A DNA stretch of 64,000 bases from Lotus japonicus (lineage: Eukaryota; Streptophyta; Magnoliopsida; Fabales; Fabaceae). The DNA is taken from assembly GCF_012489685.1 (NCBI RefSeq), contig NC_080041.1:104811760-104875759 (forward strand). Reading direction: 5' to 3'. The translations under genes were made by a program, and so were the position numbers. Shown here one piece after another: positions 24,012 through 35,221 of this stretch (positions are counted from its first letter, which is position 1; every line of letters starts with the position of its first letter). Below the pieces are notes generated by a model that was given only the letters and a program-made list of their open reading frames with translations, was not told the DNA's origin and made no database searches.

Positions 24012-25582
24012 AAACCAGTTCATGTTCATATGCATTCCAAATATTACTTAGTCAGGGGAAGTGATATGAGACATTCTAAAATTGAAATTTATAGCTAATA
24101 ATTTGCATGATCAATTGATCATGATGATGAAACATTAAATTTTGCAATTGGAGGGTGTAAAAGAACAAATTAATTGCTTTGTCATATGTGCTTTAGAGCA
24201 TGTTTGGATCTCCGTGCATATCGCGCACACACCACACAACACATTATTTCAAAAGCTACGTGCATGTTTAAATATCATTATACAACATGATTTTAAAGTC
24301 AAATCAATTTTAGGGAGAAGCTTAATGCATGTTTGAAAATTTGCTTACAATTCTAAAGCTAAAATTAATTATGGGAAAAAACTTATGTGTGTAGTTTATG
24401 GCTTTTAAAATTGATTTTGAAGAAAGAGAAATGAATGTGTATGGTTCCCAATTTAGGAGCTTTGAATCAATTCTCATTGACCAGAACTACTTTTAGATGC
24501 TTATACAGATGTTTGACAATGGACTTAGAGAATTGATTTTAGTTCCCAAATCAATTTCTCTACAAGGAAAGTAGAGATAGTAGCTCCTGCGGTAGACATG
24601 ATCAATTGTAATATTTTATAGGGTTTCAGAATATTACCCTATCACTTAATTTTCAACTCACTTTTACCATAATTAGTTTTACTGAAATCACTTTTATCAA
24701 AAATTAATTATGATAACGTTGATCTAAATATGCACTTAATCTATATATGGTATACTATACACATTGAAGCTTGTGATTTAAGGTGAATTTATAACTAGAT
24801 GTGGTTTATATAAGTGAAACCAAACACCTACTTAATTAACTACATATAAAGTCACATTGTATGCAGAAAAAGGATAAGGTTAGCTAGAGAGCATAAGAAC
24901 CATGGGATTTTAATGAATGAAGCAGAAAATGCAAAGGCAAATGGCACTCAAATACCAGAAAGAGACCACACGCATGCTTGTTTCAAAGACAAAATGGAAA
25001 TAAAAGAGAATTTTAAAAATTCCATCCCTCCCCATGAAAGCCACGCACTTTACCAATTCTCAAGCAAGCATGTATTTGTTGTAGAACAGCAAAAAGCATA
25101 TGCTTTGCTTTGGTCCCCCCACCCCCTCCACCATCTCTCTCTCTCTCTTCATGCAGATAGGAACCAAATGACTTCCGTATGTTAAGCAGCATTGTTGTAA
25201 TCTTCTTTAGAAGAACAAGATCCAACATTTTTATTGTTTCAGACTGAGTTATATCATAATTCATTACATAATGCTTTGGTGAGGAATGAGGATTGCATCA
25301 AATTTTGAACTTTTAAAATAAAAGCATGACCTAAGCTATCCAAAAAGTCCTTATCCTAAAAATTGATGAGGATTGCATCATAATTTTTATTTATTTTTGG
25401 AAATTCTTATACAATTTACTTTAAAGACAAATCAATTGTGGTAAAAAACTTATGTTCGTATTTCTGAATTCTATAATTGACTTTTATAAAAGAGAAATTA
25501 ATACAAACATGTTATAACTCCCTTATAATGGTAAATAAATAAAACTTTGGTTGGTGTTCACGAAAAGTCTAGAAAAGCAAGG
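24012..25582. other. Intergenic region with MITE-like fragments
   Basis: Between about 24192 and 24720 are several GCATGTTTGGA / AATCAATTTTAGGG words of the family seen in the NIK and KIN introns. A (CT)n run lies near 25135-25150. ORFs 24913-25185 and 25013-25264 overlap on opposite strands and are not recognisable. Confidence 0.35.
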
Positions 25583-25622
25583 GGGAGCGAGTAACGCGAG
25601 TCTCCCTTACCTTACCTGCTAG
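25583..25622 (+). mobile_element. Possible Helitron 3' terminus
   Basis: A stem GGGAG...CTCCC around CGAGTAACGCGAGT, then 12 bases and a terminal CTAG followed by T, as in Helitron 3' ends. No 5' end is identified. Confidence 0.35.
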
Positions 25623-26296
25623 TTGTATATATTGATAAGTGTGCATAAAATAAGTTAACATTAGATGGAATAGCGGGGTTGAGCATTTTATAAGTAAATA
25701 ACACATTCATTCATTGTCTTAAAGTTTTGTGGTAAATGTATGTAAATAATGTCTAAATCACTTGTCTTCGGTCTGTCTTTACATTGAGAATTACTGTATA
25801 TAATTAAGGTTCTTCTGTGCCATGATTCCTTCCTTGCGTCCAGATTTGGGATTGTCCGATAGAGAGAAATAATAAAATCTAAGCAATGTAACTAATTTTC
25901 ATTCTAATTTGTATGACAAGTCTATTTTACATGTTCTTAGGAAACTTCCACCTATGTTCCTTTTGTTTGTTGGATTGTGATTACATTTTTCGCTTGGTAA
26001 ATTAATTAGGTGAACGTGCAATGGCCAACCAAATTATGTTTTTCTTAAGAAACATGAAAACATGATTTTTCATGCAATGTTTCCAAAGATAGTAGAAAAG
26101 AACAAAAATAAAATAAACTTATTTTATGAACGTTATTATGAACGTTATGTACTATCATACCAGCCTGAATTTCTGCTCCAAGTTTTGTCTGCCATGAAAA
26201 GGAAAAGAAAACTCTTACTTTGCTTACAAATAAAGGAAGAATGCGTGTATAACTTATAATTCGTTTAGGTGGTTGAATTAAAAGTTGTACAATTCT

Positions 26297-26600
26297 TTTT
26301 TTTTTTAAATATAATAATTTTATTCAAATGACATAACCTTTTTTGTCAATAGAATGTGGCTTAACATTAACAAGGCCCAACAAAAAGGGCCTAGGCAGTA
26401 CCAACAAAGCCCAAAGATAGATAACAACCAGAACCAATACCATAAAGCCCAATAAACATGAATAACAACCTTCTGAGAACAAAATCTTACCAAATAAAAG
26501 GCAGAAACCTTATCATCCAAGAGCAGAAACCTTATCATCCAAGAGCTTAGTCAAGCGAGCAAAGGGGTTGGAATTCACTATGCGGCACAATTTTTAGGGC
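26297..26600 (-). mobile_element. 5'-truncated LINE 3' end
   Basis: On the minus strand the sequence ends TTTGAATAAAATTATTATAT followed by an A-tract (26297-26309 on the plus strand is T-rich), the usual look of a truncated plant L1 tail. It contains a 23-bp direct duplication (GCAGAAACCTTATCATCCAA at 26499 and again at about 26522). No coding part remains. Confidence 0.5.
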
Positions 26601-27779
26601 ATCCACCTAGAAATAAAAGGCACCAAACACCTAACAGACACATACAGATTTAGAATTCAAACTTCATTTAGGAAAAACTTATTACCAACTTGGGGCCATA
26701 TATAGTCTTTTTGTAGTTGTAATATAGTCGGGAGAAATACAAAGATCTCGTTCTCTCGAAAAGTAGTAGAAAAGTAGCAAATTATAACAAAACTAATAAG
26801 AAATCTCTTCATAACAAAAAAATTAGGGACGCATAAGTACTCTTATATTCCAAATAAAGATGAAATATGCAAAGAATAAATAATTTGCATCAACATATTT
26901 TCATTGTTAATATTGTGAAACACATAATAATATCAAACATATACTTTGACATTTGAAACCTCAAAGTTGAGTAAAAGATCAACAAGCAAAGAGCAAGATG
27001 AAGCAATAGCCAGCAGGAGCAACACTTCCGTTGTAAATCAGCCGGAGCAAGATGAAGCATCAAGGGCGGATTCAGACATTATATATCGGTGTGGCTAAAC
27101 ATAAAAGAAATTATAGACTAAAATACAAAGTAAAAATTATATTAGGTAGCAAGCAAGAAGTAGCTATAATCTCACATGAAAAACACAAAAGTTTATTCAA
27201 CCATGAAAAGTTAAGACTAATTTGTGCAGTAAAAATAACAAATTTTTCTTTTTTAGGGGAAAACATTACAATGCTGCTAATTTAACATTCCAAAATTTGC
27301 AGATCAAAACAGGAAAACTCATCAGCAAAAACGCACGGAGGTAGCTCCAAACCCAACATGGTTTCATCAAAGAACTCAGATCTGAGTTCACAAGCAAAAA
27401 TTCTCACACAAGAAATTGATCCAACTCAACGCGTGCAACAAGTTCATAAACCAAAAGAAATCTTTGAAAATTAAAAATTAAAAAAAAATAGAAATAGGAA
27501 AAGTTCATCCAACATGAATTGTGTGTAGCGTAGTAAGGTGAATTACGAAGTTGATTTACCTGAGAGACAATGAATCAATTGAATTTCCTCTTGAAGTGTG
27601 GTTGATTGATGTGGTGATCATGGTTCTCCATGCGATGAGAAATTTAGGAAGGTGAAGATTGGTGGGTTTTCATTTTTTGGGGAAAAGGGCTTTAAGTTGA
27701 TGAATGCCGAAAAGCAGCAACGGAAGAAAGAAAGAAAGAAAACCGCGTTCTAATTTAATGTTCAGCGTGAATTTTGATA
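26601..27779. other. Intergenic region, no gene seen
   Basis: AT-rich. The ORF at 27052-27285 is unrecognisable. A short (GAAA)n run lies at about 27726-27742. Confidence 0.35.
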
Positions 27780-28540
27780 TTTTACTTATTAAGCTATGGC
27801 GGCGCTTCGACCGTCGCCATACATTAACATGAAAGTTTTAGTTGCGGATCTCGAACCGCCGCTATATACGATATTAAGAAAAAACTCAAAAAATCTGGTG
27901 TGGCTATAGCCTACACGTGGGTCCGCCCAAGAAGCATGCAGCAACCATATTGAGCAATGTTTCTGTTGGTGAAGTAGCTGCAGCAATACGAAGCATCATG
28001 AAATTCTTCACTTGTTTAGGGTTTTCCTTTTATTCCTTTTCCAAAGAAAATGAGACTCACTTTTTTTACATCATTACTTTATGCGTAAGATAAAAATAAA
28101 AACTTAAAAGAATAAAAAAATTATAATGGTTGGTTTGGTCACATATCCATTTAGTGTCCAACCCATGGCTTCATGCATACATTAATGAAACTAGTTGAAC
28201 CCATTCCTCTGCTACTCCGATGGAGTATATATAAATTTTGGAACCGATGGATATAAATTTTGGAATTTCAAATGATTAGTAAAATTGTAGTTTTCTATAT
28301 TGGGGAACAACAAGGGCGGCTTAAAACTGCAACAAAAACTAGACTCATATTTTGTGATGATACAAACTGCCGCTACGAGCGGAGAGAAATCCAAGAACAA
28401 GCTGCGGTTTAAGCCCCCAAAAGAGTATATGATTAAATTATTCATTAACTTGCGCCGGTTACAATTGACGCTAAGTTTGAACTGTTTCTTTGCGGCGGTT
28501 TAATCGCCGCTAAAATATAGCAGCGGTTCTACTAGGGATT
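27780..28540. mobile_element. TIR transposon remnant with GCGGC subterminal repeats
   Basis: Many short words alternating GGCGGC, GCCGC and CCGCCGC (near 27796, 27856, 28315, 28370, 28455, 28490-28525) in otherwise AT-rich DNA. The right end reads GCAGCGGTTCTACTAGGG, whose complement CCCTAGTAGAACCGC resembles CACTA-family ends. The left end is not clear, so the limits are approximate. Confidence 0.45.
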
Positions 28541-28854
28541 GCTTAAAAGGACGTTAGGGGGAGTCGAGGCGCAAGAAATAGTGGTTGTTGCATTACCGAC
28601 GAAAAGTTTTTTCACGGCAATTTATACCACGGCTATATCACGCAATTTTGTGCAGTGAAAGTTGCTACAAAACCATAAAATGCCTTCAACTATTAGGTAA
28701 GAATGGTTCAAGAGAAGAAAGATGAAAAACACTTCATCAAATTATAGGAATTCTAAGATTTTGCTTTCCTATCTATAGAATAGAGCTTAAAAAATGTTGA
28801 GGTGATAACTTAAGGGGTTCATGCTTCATAAATTATATTTTCAATGTGGATAGT

Positions 28855-29240
28855 GTTTTTTTATTATGATTGCAGGTTCGATTGATGTGTCATTCATATC
28901 ATATATCTTACTATGAAAGTTCTACTTATGATTTAAACAACAACAATAAATAAATATATTTTGACAGATATCAAGATAAAATATTTTTTTATTATGATTG
29001 CAGGTTCGATTGATGTGTCATTCATATCATATATCTTACTATGAAAGTTCTACTTATGATTTAAACAACAACAATAAATAAATATATTTTGACAGATATC
29101 AAGATAAAATATTTTTTTATTGTGATTGCAAGTTCGATTGATGTGTCATTCATATCATATATCTTATCATGAAAATTCTACTTATGATTTAAACAACAAC
29201 AATAAATAAATATATTTTGACAGATACTGAGATAAAACTC
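28855..29240. repeat. Three tandem copies of a 128-bp unit
   Basis: The unit begins near TTTTTTTATTATGATTGCAGG, and the starts at 28863, 28991 and 29119 are exactly 128 apart. Copies 1 and 2 are almost identical. Copy 3 has several substitutions. It ends about 120 bp from the 3' end of KIN-like gene 1. Confidence 0.92.
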
Positions 29241-29361
29241 CTCTTAATTCAAGTAGCTGGTATTAATACAACCAGTTGAATACATAGCAAATCAATGCAT
29301 AAAGTCCAAAAATAAAAAATAGAAAGCTGCAAATATCCACTGAGAGAGCTCTCCCCTAGTT

Positions 29362-29971
29362 TCATTTGTTAGCCCCAATAGCGCTCTTGACAGCATCTGC
29401 AGCACCTTGTGCCTTTGCTTTCATTTGCTGGCCCGCCTACAAAACCAAATCAATTTCATCAACCACCAAAACTGCTAATAAAAATTACCATGTACATGTT
29501 TTGGTATTCTGAATTTCTTGATTAAATTCCACTTCTTCATAATCTTGTGAAGAGGTTATTGATTATGCATGAACTTGTTCTAAAAAAAGTTAGAAATAAA
29601 CTAATTGCATGTTTGGAAAATCTTTCAAAATATATTTCTAAGCAAAAATAAATTATGGTGGAGAGTTTTTGTGAGTAGTTTCTAAGAGCCAGAATTGATT
29701 TTGAGAAATTAAAGAGAAACTGATGGTCAACATAGCTAAACTAGTCAAATCAATTGTCTAACCTCTTGGCAGGATTGTTGGGCAGATTGAGCAGCATTGC
29801 GAGCATTGCCCATCATATTGCTTGCCTTCTCCTGCATTATAATTTAGAATGATATGTGAAAAGTTGAAGGGGCATATATGGATATGTCCAATACATGTAA
29901 TTTTTAAAACTCACCTGAGCTTGCCCTGTGGCTTGGCCAGCTTGGTGGCTAAGATTCTGGGATTGGTCCAT
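29362..29971 (-). CDS. KIN2-like: KIN/COR6.6-like stress protein 1
   Basis: Small hydrophilic protein of the KIN1/KIN2 (COR6.6) LEA-like family, which is cold-, drought- and ABA-induced in other plants. Three exons with GT-AG junctions, all phase 0: 29915-29971 (MDQSQNLSHQAGQATGQAQ), 29763-29831 (EKASNMMGNARNAAQSAQQS, then CQE) and 29362-29436 (AGQQMKAKAQGAADAVKSAI, then GANK and stop). The predicted length is 66 aa, normal for the family, with no signal peptide. A TATA-like word, CATATAAAC, lies on the minus strand near 30075. The second intron carries a MITE-like piece. One of three related genes in the window, all on the minus strand. Confidence 0.92.
29603..29715. repeat. MITE-like fragment in KIN 1 intron
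   Basis: It starts TGCATGTTTGGAAAATC and holds GTGAGTAGTTTC and AGAGCCAGAATTGATTTTGA, words of the same family as in the NIK introns. Confidence 0.4.
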
Positions 29972-30407
29972 TTTTAGTTTTCCCTGTTTTGGTCTTGAAA
30001 AAGTTGAAGGTAATAACTAACTCAACAAGTACTAGTTTTCTTGATGTGATGAAAGTAACTCATAATAGTGTGAGTTTATATGTAGTTGCTCAAGTAAATC
30101 AAATGAGTGACACATGTAATGTTTTGCACCATTTTATCTGATATGCTTTAGTTTGGGCTTAGGACTAGGAACTTGAAAATCAGAGCTGGTTTGAAGGCTC
30201 AAAATTAGACTAATTGGAACAGAAACATCATACTAAAATAAGAAAACATCAAAGAGTCAAGTCCTCTGAGAAGTTAAAAAAAAAAGATAAAATGTATGGT
30301 GTATTAAGATATTCCAATTACTACTAAGAAAGTCTTACTACTCTTACTTAGGTTTATAGTGGACTTTCAATAAAATTCGATTTTAGTGATAACCATTTTT
30401 TTATATT

Positions 30408-30690
30408 ATGTATTGAGATTAGCTTAGGACTTATCCTTAGCTTAAGTTGGTTAGAGAAGTGGTTATTCAGTTAAGATGGGTAGAGGAGTGGTTATTCAAT
30501 TATAGATGAGTTGTTAAGTTAGTTAGTGATAGATATCACTATTTAATTTATATCTCAAACTGAATAAACACCTCTCTTATGTCAAAAAAAAAATAAAAAG
30601 AATAAACACCTCTCTAACCACCTTAACAGAATTCTACTTCTCTAACCAACATAAGCTAAGTCTAAGTTCTAAGCTAATCTAATATTATGC
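30408..30690. mobile_element. MITE with about 45-bp terminal inverted repeats
   Basis: AGATTAGCTTAGGACTTA...GGTTAGAGAA (30416-30462) is repeated inverted at about 30636-30680. ATATTATG lies just outside both ends, a possible 8-bp duplication. A short TTAAGATGGGTAGAGGAGTGG word repeats inside. No ORF. Confidence 0.65.
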
Positions 30691-33259
30691 GTGAATAGAG
30701 GTTAGAAAACTTTGTAGGCTAATACATTATTTGATGAAAATGTTACATTCACAATTTGATAAATTTTCAACTCGATCTTTACCTTTTTTTCAACTTTTAT
30801 TATAAGTTGAAATCATCCGACCACGGATAGAATAGCTACGAAAATTAGGATTGGGCACTCAACAACAAATGTCCATAAGGGAGGGAGAGCTTATCGTTTC
30901 AAGGAAGAAGAAAAGGGAGTGAATCGAAGAGTGGTTAGGTCTTGGAGGGTCACTCTCTATTTATAGAGATTTTTCGGGAGAGCCAAAACAAGCTTTGGAT
31001 CCTCTTCTCTTCACTGAGAACCCACACACACCTTATGTGTGTGCTTAGAGAGAGACAGAGACACCTTGTGAATTGTATAGAGACAAACAAAGGGGTCAAT
31101 TTTTTTGAACCAGAGTGAAACAGGGGCGCAGGACGGAGTGTAACAGGGGTCGCAGATTTTGCATGGAGAGACCATTGACATGGTCAGAAAATATTCCAAC
31201 CACCACATAATAATCCAATGAAAATCTTACTTAACCCTGAAAATGCATTACATATGTTTGTGAAAAATCTCACCAAGTTTACTTGAAGCTCCTCATTTTT
31301 TAACACTCGTGATAGTATTTTAAGAGTTAAAGCATCATGTTTGTTCAATGTTCCAGTAAGTAAAAATGTGTTAATAAAAAGTATAGTAATAGATACTTTT
31401 CAATTAACAAAATGTGTGTTAAGTGATAATTTATAAGAGTTCTTCATGAATCGAGATTGAGAGTGTCTCTTCGTCTGTCTTCAGTAGTGGTGTGTGGCCT
31501 TGGAAGGTTCTTCCGCCACAATGGAACTGAGTTGATACTGCGGGAGAGATACTTGGGAAAACACTTCGACACTCAAATTAGTGAGAGAGCAGAGAGCCGA
31601 AAAAATAGTGAGTTAAAAAATTAGTAATGCTTGCGTATGTATATATTGACATTGTAATCGTTAATACGAGCTACCGCCTATCACCACGTTGAGAGATTAG
31701 GGTGGAGGTGTGGTGAGTGATCTGTTCGATTATACACATCCATAGGCACAGGTGTCACTAGTGTGTTACCTTTGACAAAAACTGATATTACTGCTTCCAC
31801 ATCACCAAATTTAGTTGAAATTAGTTTTAGGTGGAAATAAGGTCGGGTATACTAAAGTACAAATTAAAAATTAGAACCATACAAAAATCATATAGCAGTG
31901 TTATTCATACCACTAATAAATATATTAAATACATTAAAATTTTCCTCAATTTGAAGCAATTTGTATTCCTTTTTATTTGAAGATATGACTATGAATAGAA
32001 AGATAATATATTACGATACAACTTGATATGTAGAAAGCGTTTTTAGAAGTAACTGAATAAAACTAGACTAAAAAACCTTAATTGAAAGTGTAAACTAAGT
32101 TAAAACTTCCTTTATTTTTCAAAGATGATATGATTAAAGAACGCCAAACGACACTTACATCAAATAAAAATAACTCTTCTTAATGAGTTAATGATTCAAA
32201 TTCCAGAGGCTAAAATAACACTCACGGAAGAACAACTAAACAAAACAAGCCCAAACCCCATCATATACATCCTAGTGGCCGATCCATATTAAAGAGAAAC
32301 TTTTTTTTTACTCTTTTTACTTCTTCACTTGTTTTCAAACCTACGTTTGACAATATAGAACTTTTGCAGATAGCGGCACAGTGATTCAGAATTGAAATAT
32401 TGACGCCAAAAGAAATCCAGTTAAAAGTAATCAAAGTAAGGTTCTTCAATCTTAATTAGATTATTTGACCAAAAAAAATCTTAATTAGATAATAAAAAGG
32501 CTAACGTCTCTTACTATAAAGTAAAAACACAAAAATATACTGGTATGGATAGCCTAAATGGTACTTGATGGATTAAAATTTCTCAAGTCCTGGGTTCAAA
32601 TCCTAAAAAAAACACAAATATAAAATCAACTGTCTTGGTTCAAACAATTCTTAAACTGTTAGGGGTCTCATGTATCCAACTATCCATGTAAAATGCTCAA
32701 GAAACACAGTAAACCAAGCATATTAAAAACTAACAAAATTCAACAAGAACGTATTGAATAACCAAGTGCATGTTTGGTTGTACATTTGAAATTCAGTTTA
32801 GACCTCAATCAAATTAATCCATAAGCTACAATATGAAGCTTCTCCACTAACGTGCATGTGCATCCGAGTGTGTGTGCCCAACACACATCGAAACATGCAT
32901 TCAGTATTTAGATTTGTGGTGACACATAATCCAAATCACAGAGACATCGCATATACAAACACACTTTTAGTATCCGTCCGAAATTTGTCTAGTCCAAGAG
33001 AAATGAAGTTTGCATAATAAACTGAAGGCATTTGTGCAAGTTTTGACATATAACAGTACACGTTTTGTATTAGCAAAGTACATGTGGTGTGAACAACAAA
33101 TTGCATGTTTGTATTCTTTGGCTTTATTCAAAGGTAGATTCAACTTATTAGATCAAATCATTTAGATCAAGGATAAAGAATAAGTTCTCACAAAAAATTC
33201 TCAACATATGCAATTGCACATTCTTCTGAAGAGTACAACATGAGATATATTCTGAAAAC
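30691..33259. other. Intergenic region left of the PPR gene
   Basis: Holds LTR-like scraps at about 30890-31000 (TCTATTTATAGAGAT) and 31440-31640, and a tRNA-like SINE candidate at about 32545-32610 (A-box-like TGGATAGCCTAAATGGTA, B-box-like GGGTTCAAATCC). ORFs 31011-31208 and 32261-32449 are not recognisable. The end of this stretch is presumably the 3' UTR of the PPR gene. Confidence 0.3.
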
Positions 33260-35221
33260 TTAAGCAGCCAACATACCAGAAGAAGAAGAAGCTTCTTTAG
33301 AGTTCATGGAACAAAAGAGATTCAAAACATCTGCGTGGTTACGGATGTAGCGTGGACATTTGGAGAGGAAGTTCTGTGCTTCCTCAGGCCTTCTCTTCTT
33401 GAAGAAGGCCTCGAACATTCTGAGGTACACAGATGTAGATGGAAACTTCTTATAAGTCATGGCACTGAGAAACTGAACAGCATCATCACCACTTCCACGC
33501 TTTGATATGTGTCTAATGAATGGATCAATAAAAGGAGGGAACCCATGGGTTTTCATTAAACCAAAAACATTTAGAGCATCTGTGAATCCTCCCTGAGCCA
33601 ATAACTTAGATACCAGCAACTTGTAGGTATCATGCCTGGGCTTTAACTCCTTTTCCTTCACCAATTCACAAAGAATCTTGTATGCATCTATTGCCCTATT
33701 CATATTGCAATATGAACTTATTAACGAATCAAAAGCGCCTGCATATGAGATCCCCTCTTTCTTAACCATCTCTTTAAACGAATCCAAAGCTTTATCAAGG
33801 TTACCAGCTACGCAGTGCCCAACAACTAAAGAATCCCAAATCTCCTGATCTGAATCAGACCCAGCTGCTTCAATCCTATTCACAAACTCATTAGCTTGTT
33901 CCTTTTCACCCACAGCACCAAGTCGAAATGCAATTTCACTCTGCCAATTAGCACTAGCAACATACCCACAATCTTCCATTTCTTTCAAAACCTTATTCCA
34001 CTCTCCAATCCTGCCAACACTGGTAAGAGACTTCAGGACCGCATCCACCATGGAATTGGGTATCGCATTCCCACTTCCACTAAAAACCTTCACAACCCTT
34101 GAAAACAAATCCATATCCAACTCCTTACAAGTAACAACCTTCTTCAACAGAAAGGTGCAGCACTGCGGCGTAGGCTTATCCGCACCAGCCATAGCGAATT
34201 CATAAAGCTCAACAGCATCCTTTATCATCCTCCTCTTACAAAACCGCCCCAACACCTTAACAAAGGTCTCAATCTCCATCTCAAACCCAGCACCCCTCAT
34301 GTCACCAACAAGCTTCCAAAACCGATCAATCGTGTCCTCCCTTCCTATCACCCTCGCCATCGCATTATACGTGCATCCATCATGCTTACACAACCCACTC
34401 TCCTCCACCCACCTGAAAAATATCAACGCCTTACTCGGCTCAGAACCTAAACTCTCCAAAACCAGCTTAACCACTTCACTCGAAAACCCAACATTCAAGT
34501 CCTTAATTTCCCTCTCAACATCATCACCCCACACATTATTCCTCACTATCCTACACACTCTAGCACAATCCTTCTCAACCGAATTACAGTTGTTCTTATC
34601 AAACAAAGCCTTCAACCTCACAACATCACCCTCCAACCCATTCTTCTCAAAACACTCCAAAGCCCTCTCTTTAACACCCCTCGAAACACCGTAACCCTTT
34701 CTCTTCATCACACTGACCATTTCCCAAAACTCATCAACCAAACCATTGGCACCCAAAGCGCGCAACATCGCATTATACGATTTGGAGCTCAGCATCTCAG
34801 GGTGAGTCTCGAGGACCCACCGGAAGAATCTCTGAGCAACTTCAGGGCTCGATTTGAGCTTCAACAATTCGGCAATAACCGCATCGTGGTTGATCGAGAC
34901 GCGATTCGAATCGAGCTGGCTCTTGACGACGGAGGGATCGGCGGCGGGCTTGGAGAACAAGTCGGCGATGATGGCGTGATCGGGATCGGGTTGTTCGAGA
35001 ACGGGGTCGGAGGAGAAGTGGCGGAGGCTAGGGTTTGCAGGGAATGTGAAATTGGGGGTGGGACGGTGAGGGAGGGAAGAGAGGGTGCGGAGTTGGTGGA
35101 GGTGGCGAGTGTGGTTGGGAGTGCGGTTGTGAGCGCGGAGAAGAAGGTGGAGGAGACGCCATTGATGTCTCATTGCTGTGAAGAACGAAGAGATTGAGTG
35201 ATTGAGATTTGAAAAAACCAA
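33260..35221 (-). CDS. Mitochondrial pentatricopeptide repeat protein
   Basis: Intronless 653-codon gene, as usual for plant PPRs. The N-terminus is rich in Arg, His, Ser and Leu and lacks acidic residues, fitting a mitochondrial targeting peptide. A second Met at 35173 (MRHQWRLLHLLLRAHNR) may be the true start, since it opens the presequence directly. Degenerate 35-residue helical repeats follow, for example YNAMLRALGANGLVDEFWEM, YNAMARVIGREDTIDRFWKL, FDSLISSYCNMNRAIDAYKI and YKLLVSKLLAQGGFTDALNV. There is no E/DYW domain, so it is P-class, presumably an organelle RNA-binding protein. Wording and length resemble the Arabidopsis At3g02490/At5g15980 pair. That is a recognition, not a search result. 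Long antisense ORFs across it are shadows. Confidence 0.93.
   Translation of the reverse strand: MVFSNLNHSISSFFTAMRHQWRLLHLLLRAHNRTPNHTRHLHQLRTLSSLPHRPTPNFTFPANPSLRHFSSDPVLEQPDPDHAIIADLFSKPAADPSVVKSQLDSNRVSINHDAVIAELLKLKSSPEVAQRFFRWVLETHPEMLSSKSYNAMLRALGANGLVDEFWEMVSVMKRKGYGVSRGVKERALECFEKNGLEGDVVRLKALFDKNNCNSVEKDCARVCRIVRNNVWGDDVEREIKDLNVGFSSEVVKLVLESLGSEPSKALIFFRWVEESGLCKHDGCTYNAMARVIGREDTIDRFWKLVGDMRGAGFEMEIETFVKVLGRFCKRRMIKDAVELYEFAMAGADKPTPQCCTFLLKKVVTCKELDMDLFSRVVKVFSGSGNAIPNSMVDAVLKSLTSVGRIGEWNKVLKEMEDCGYVASANWQSEIAFRLGAVGEKEQANEFVNRIEAAGSDSDQEIWDSLVVGHCVAGNLDKALDSFKEMVKKEGISYAGAFDSLISSYCNMNRAIDAYKILCELVKEKELKPRHDTYKLLVSKLLAQGGFTDALNVFGLMKTHGFPPFIDPFIRHISKRGSGDDAVQFLSAMTYKKFPSTSVYLRMFEAFFKKRRPEEAQNFLSKCPRYIRNHADVLNLFCSMNSKEASSSSGMLAA

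Noticed and set aside
32545..32610. tRNA gene from A-box and B-box-like words
   Set aside because: No cloverleaf can be drawn. At most it is the head of a tRNA-derived SINE, with no tail or duplication identified.
34299..35197. Two 131-codon ORFs antisense to the PPR gene
   Set aside because: Shadows of the long PPR coding sequence, with no independent motifs.
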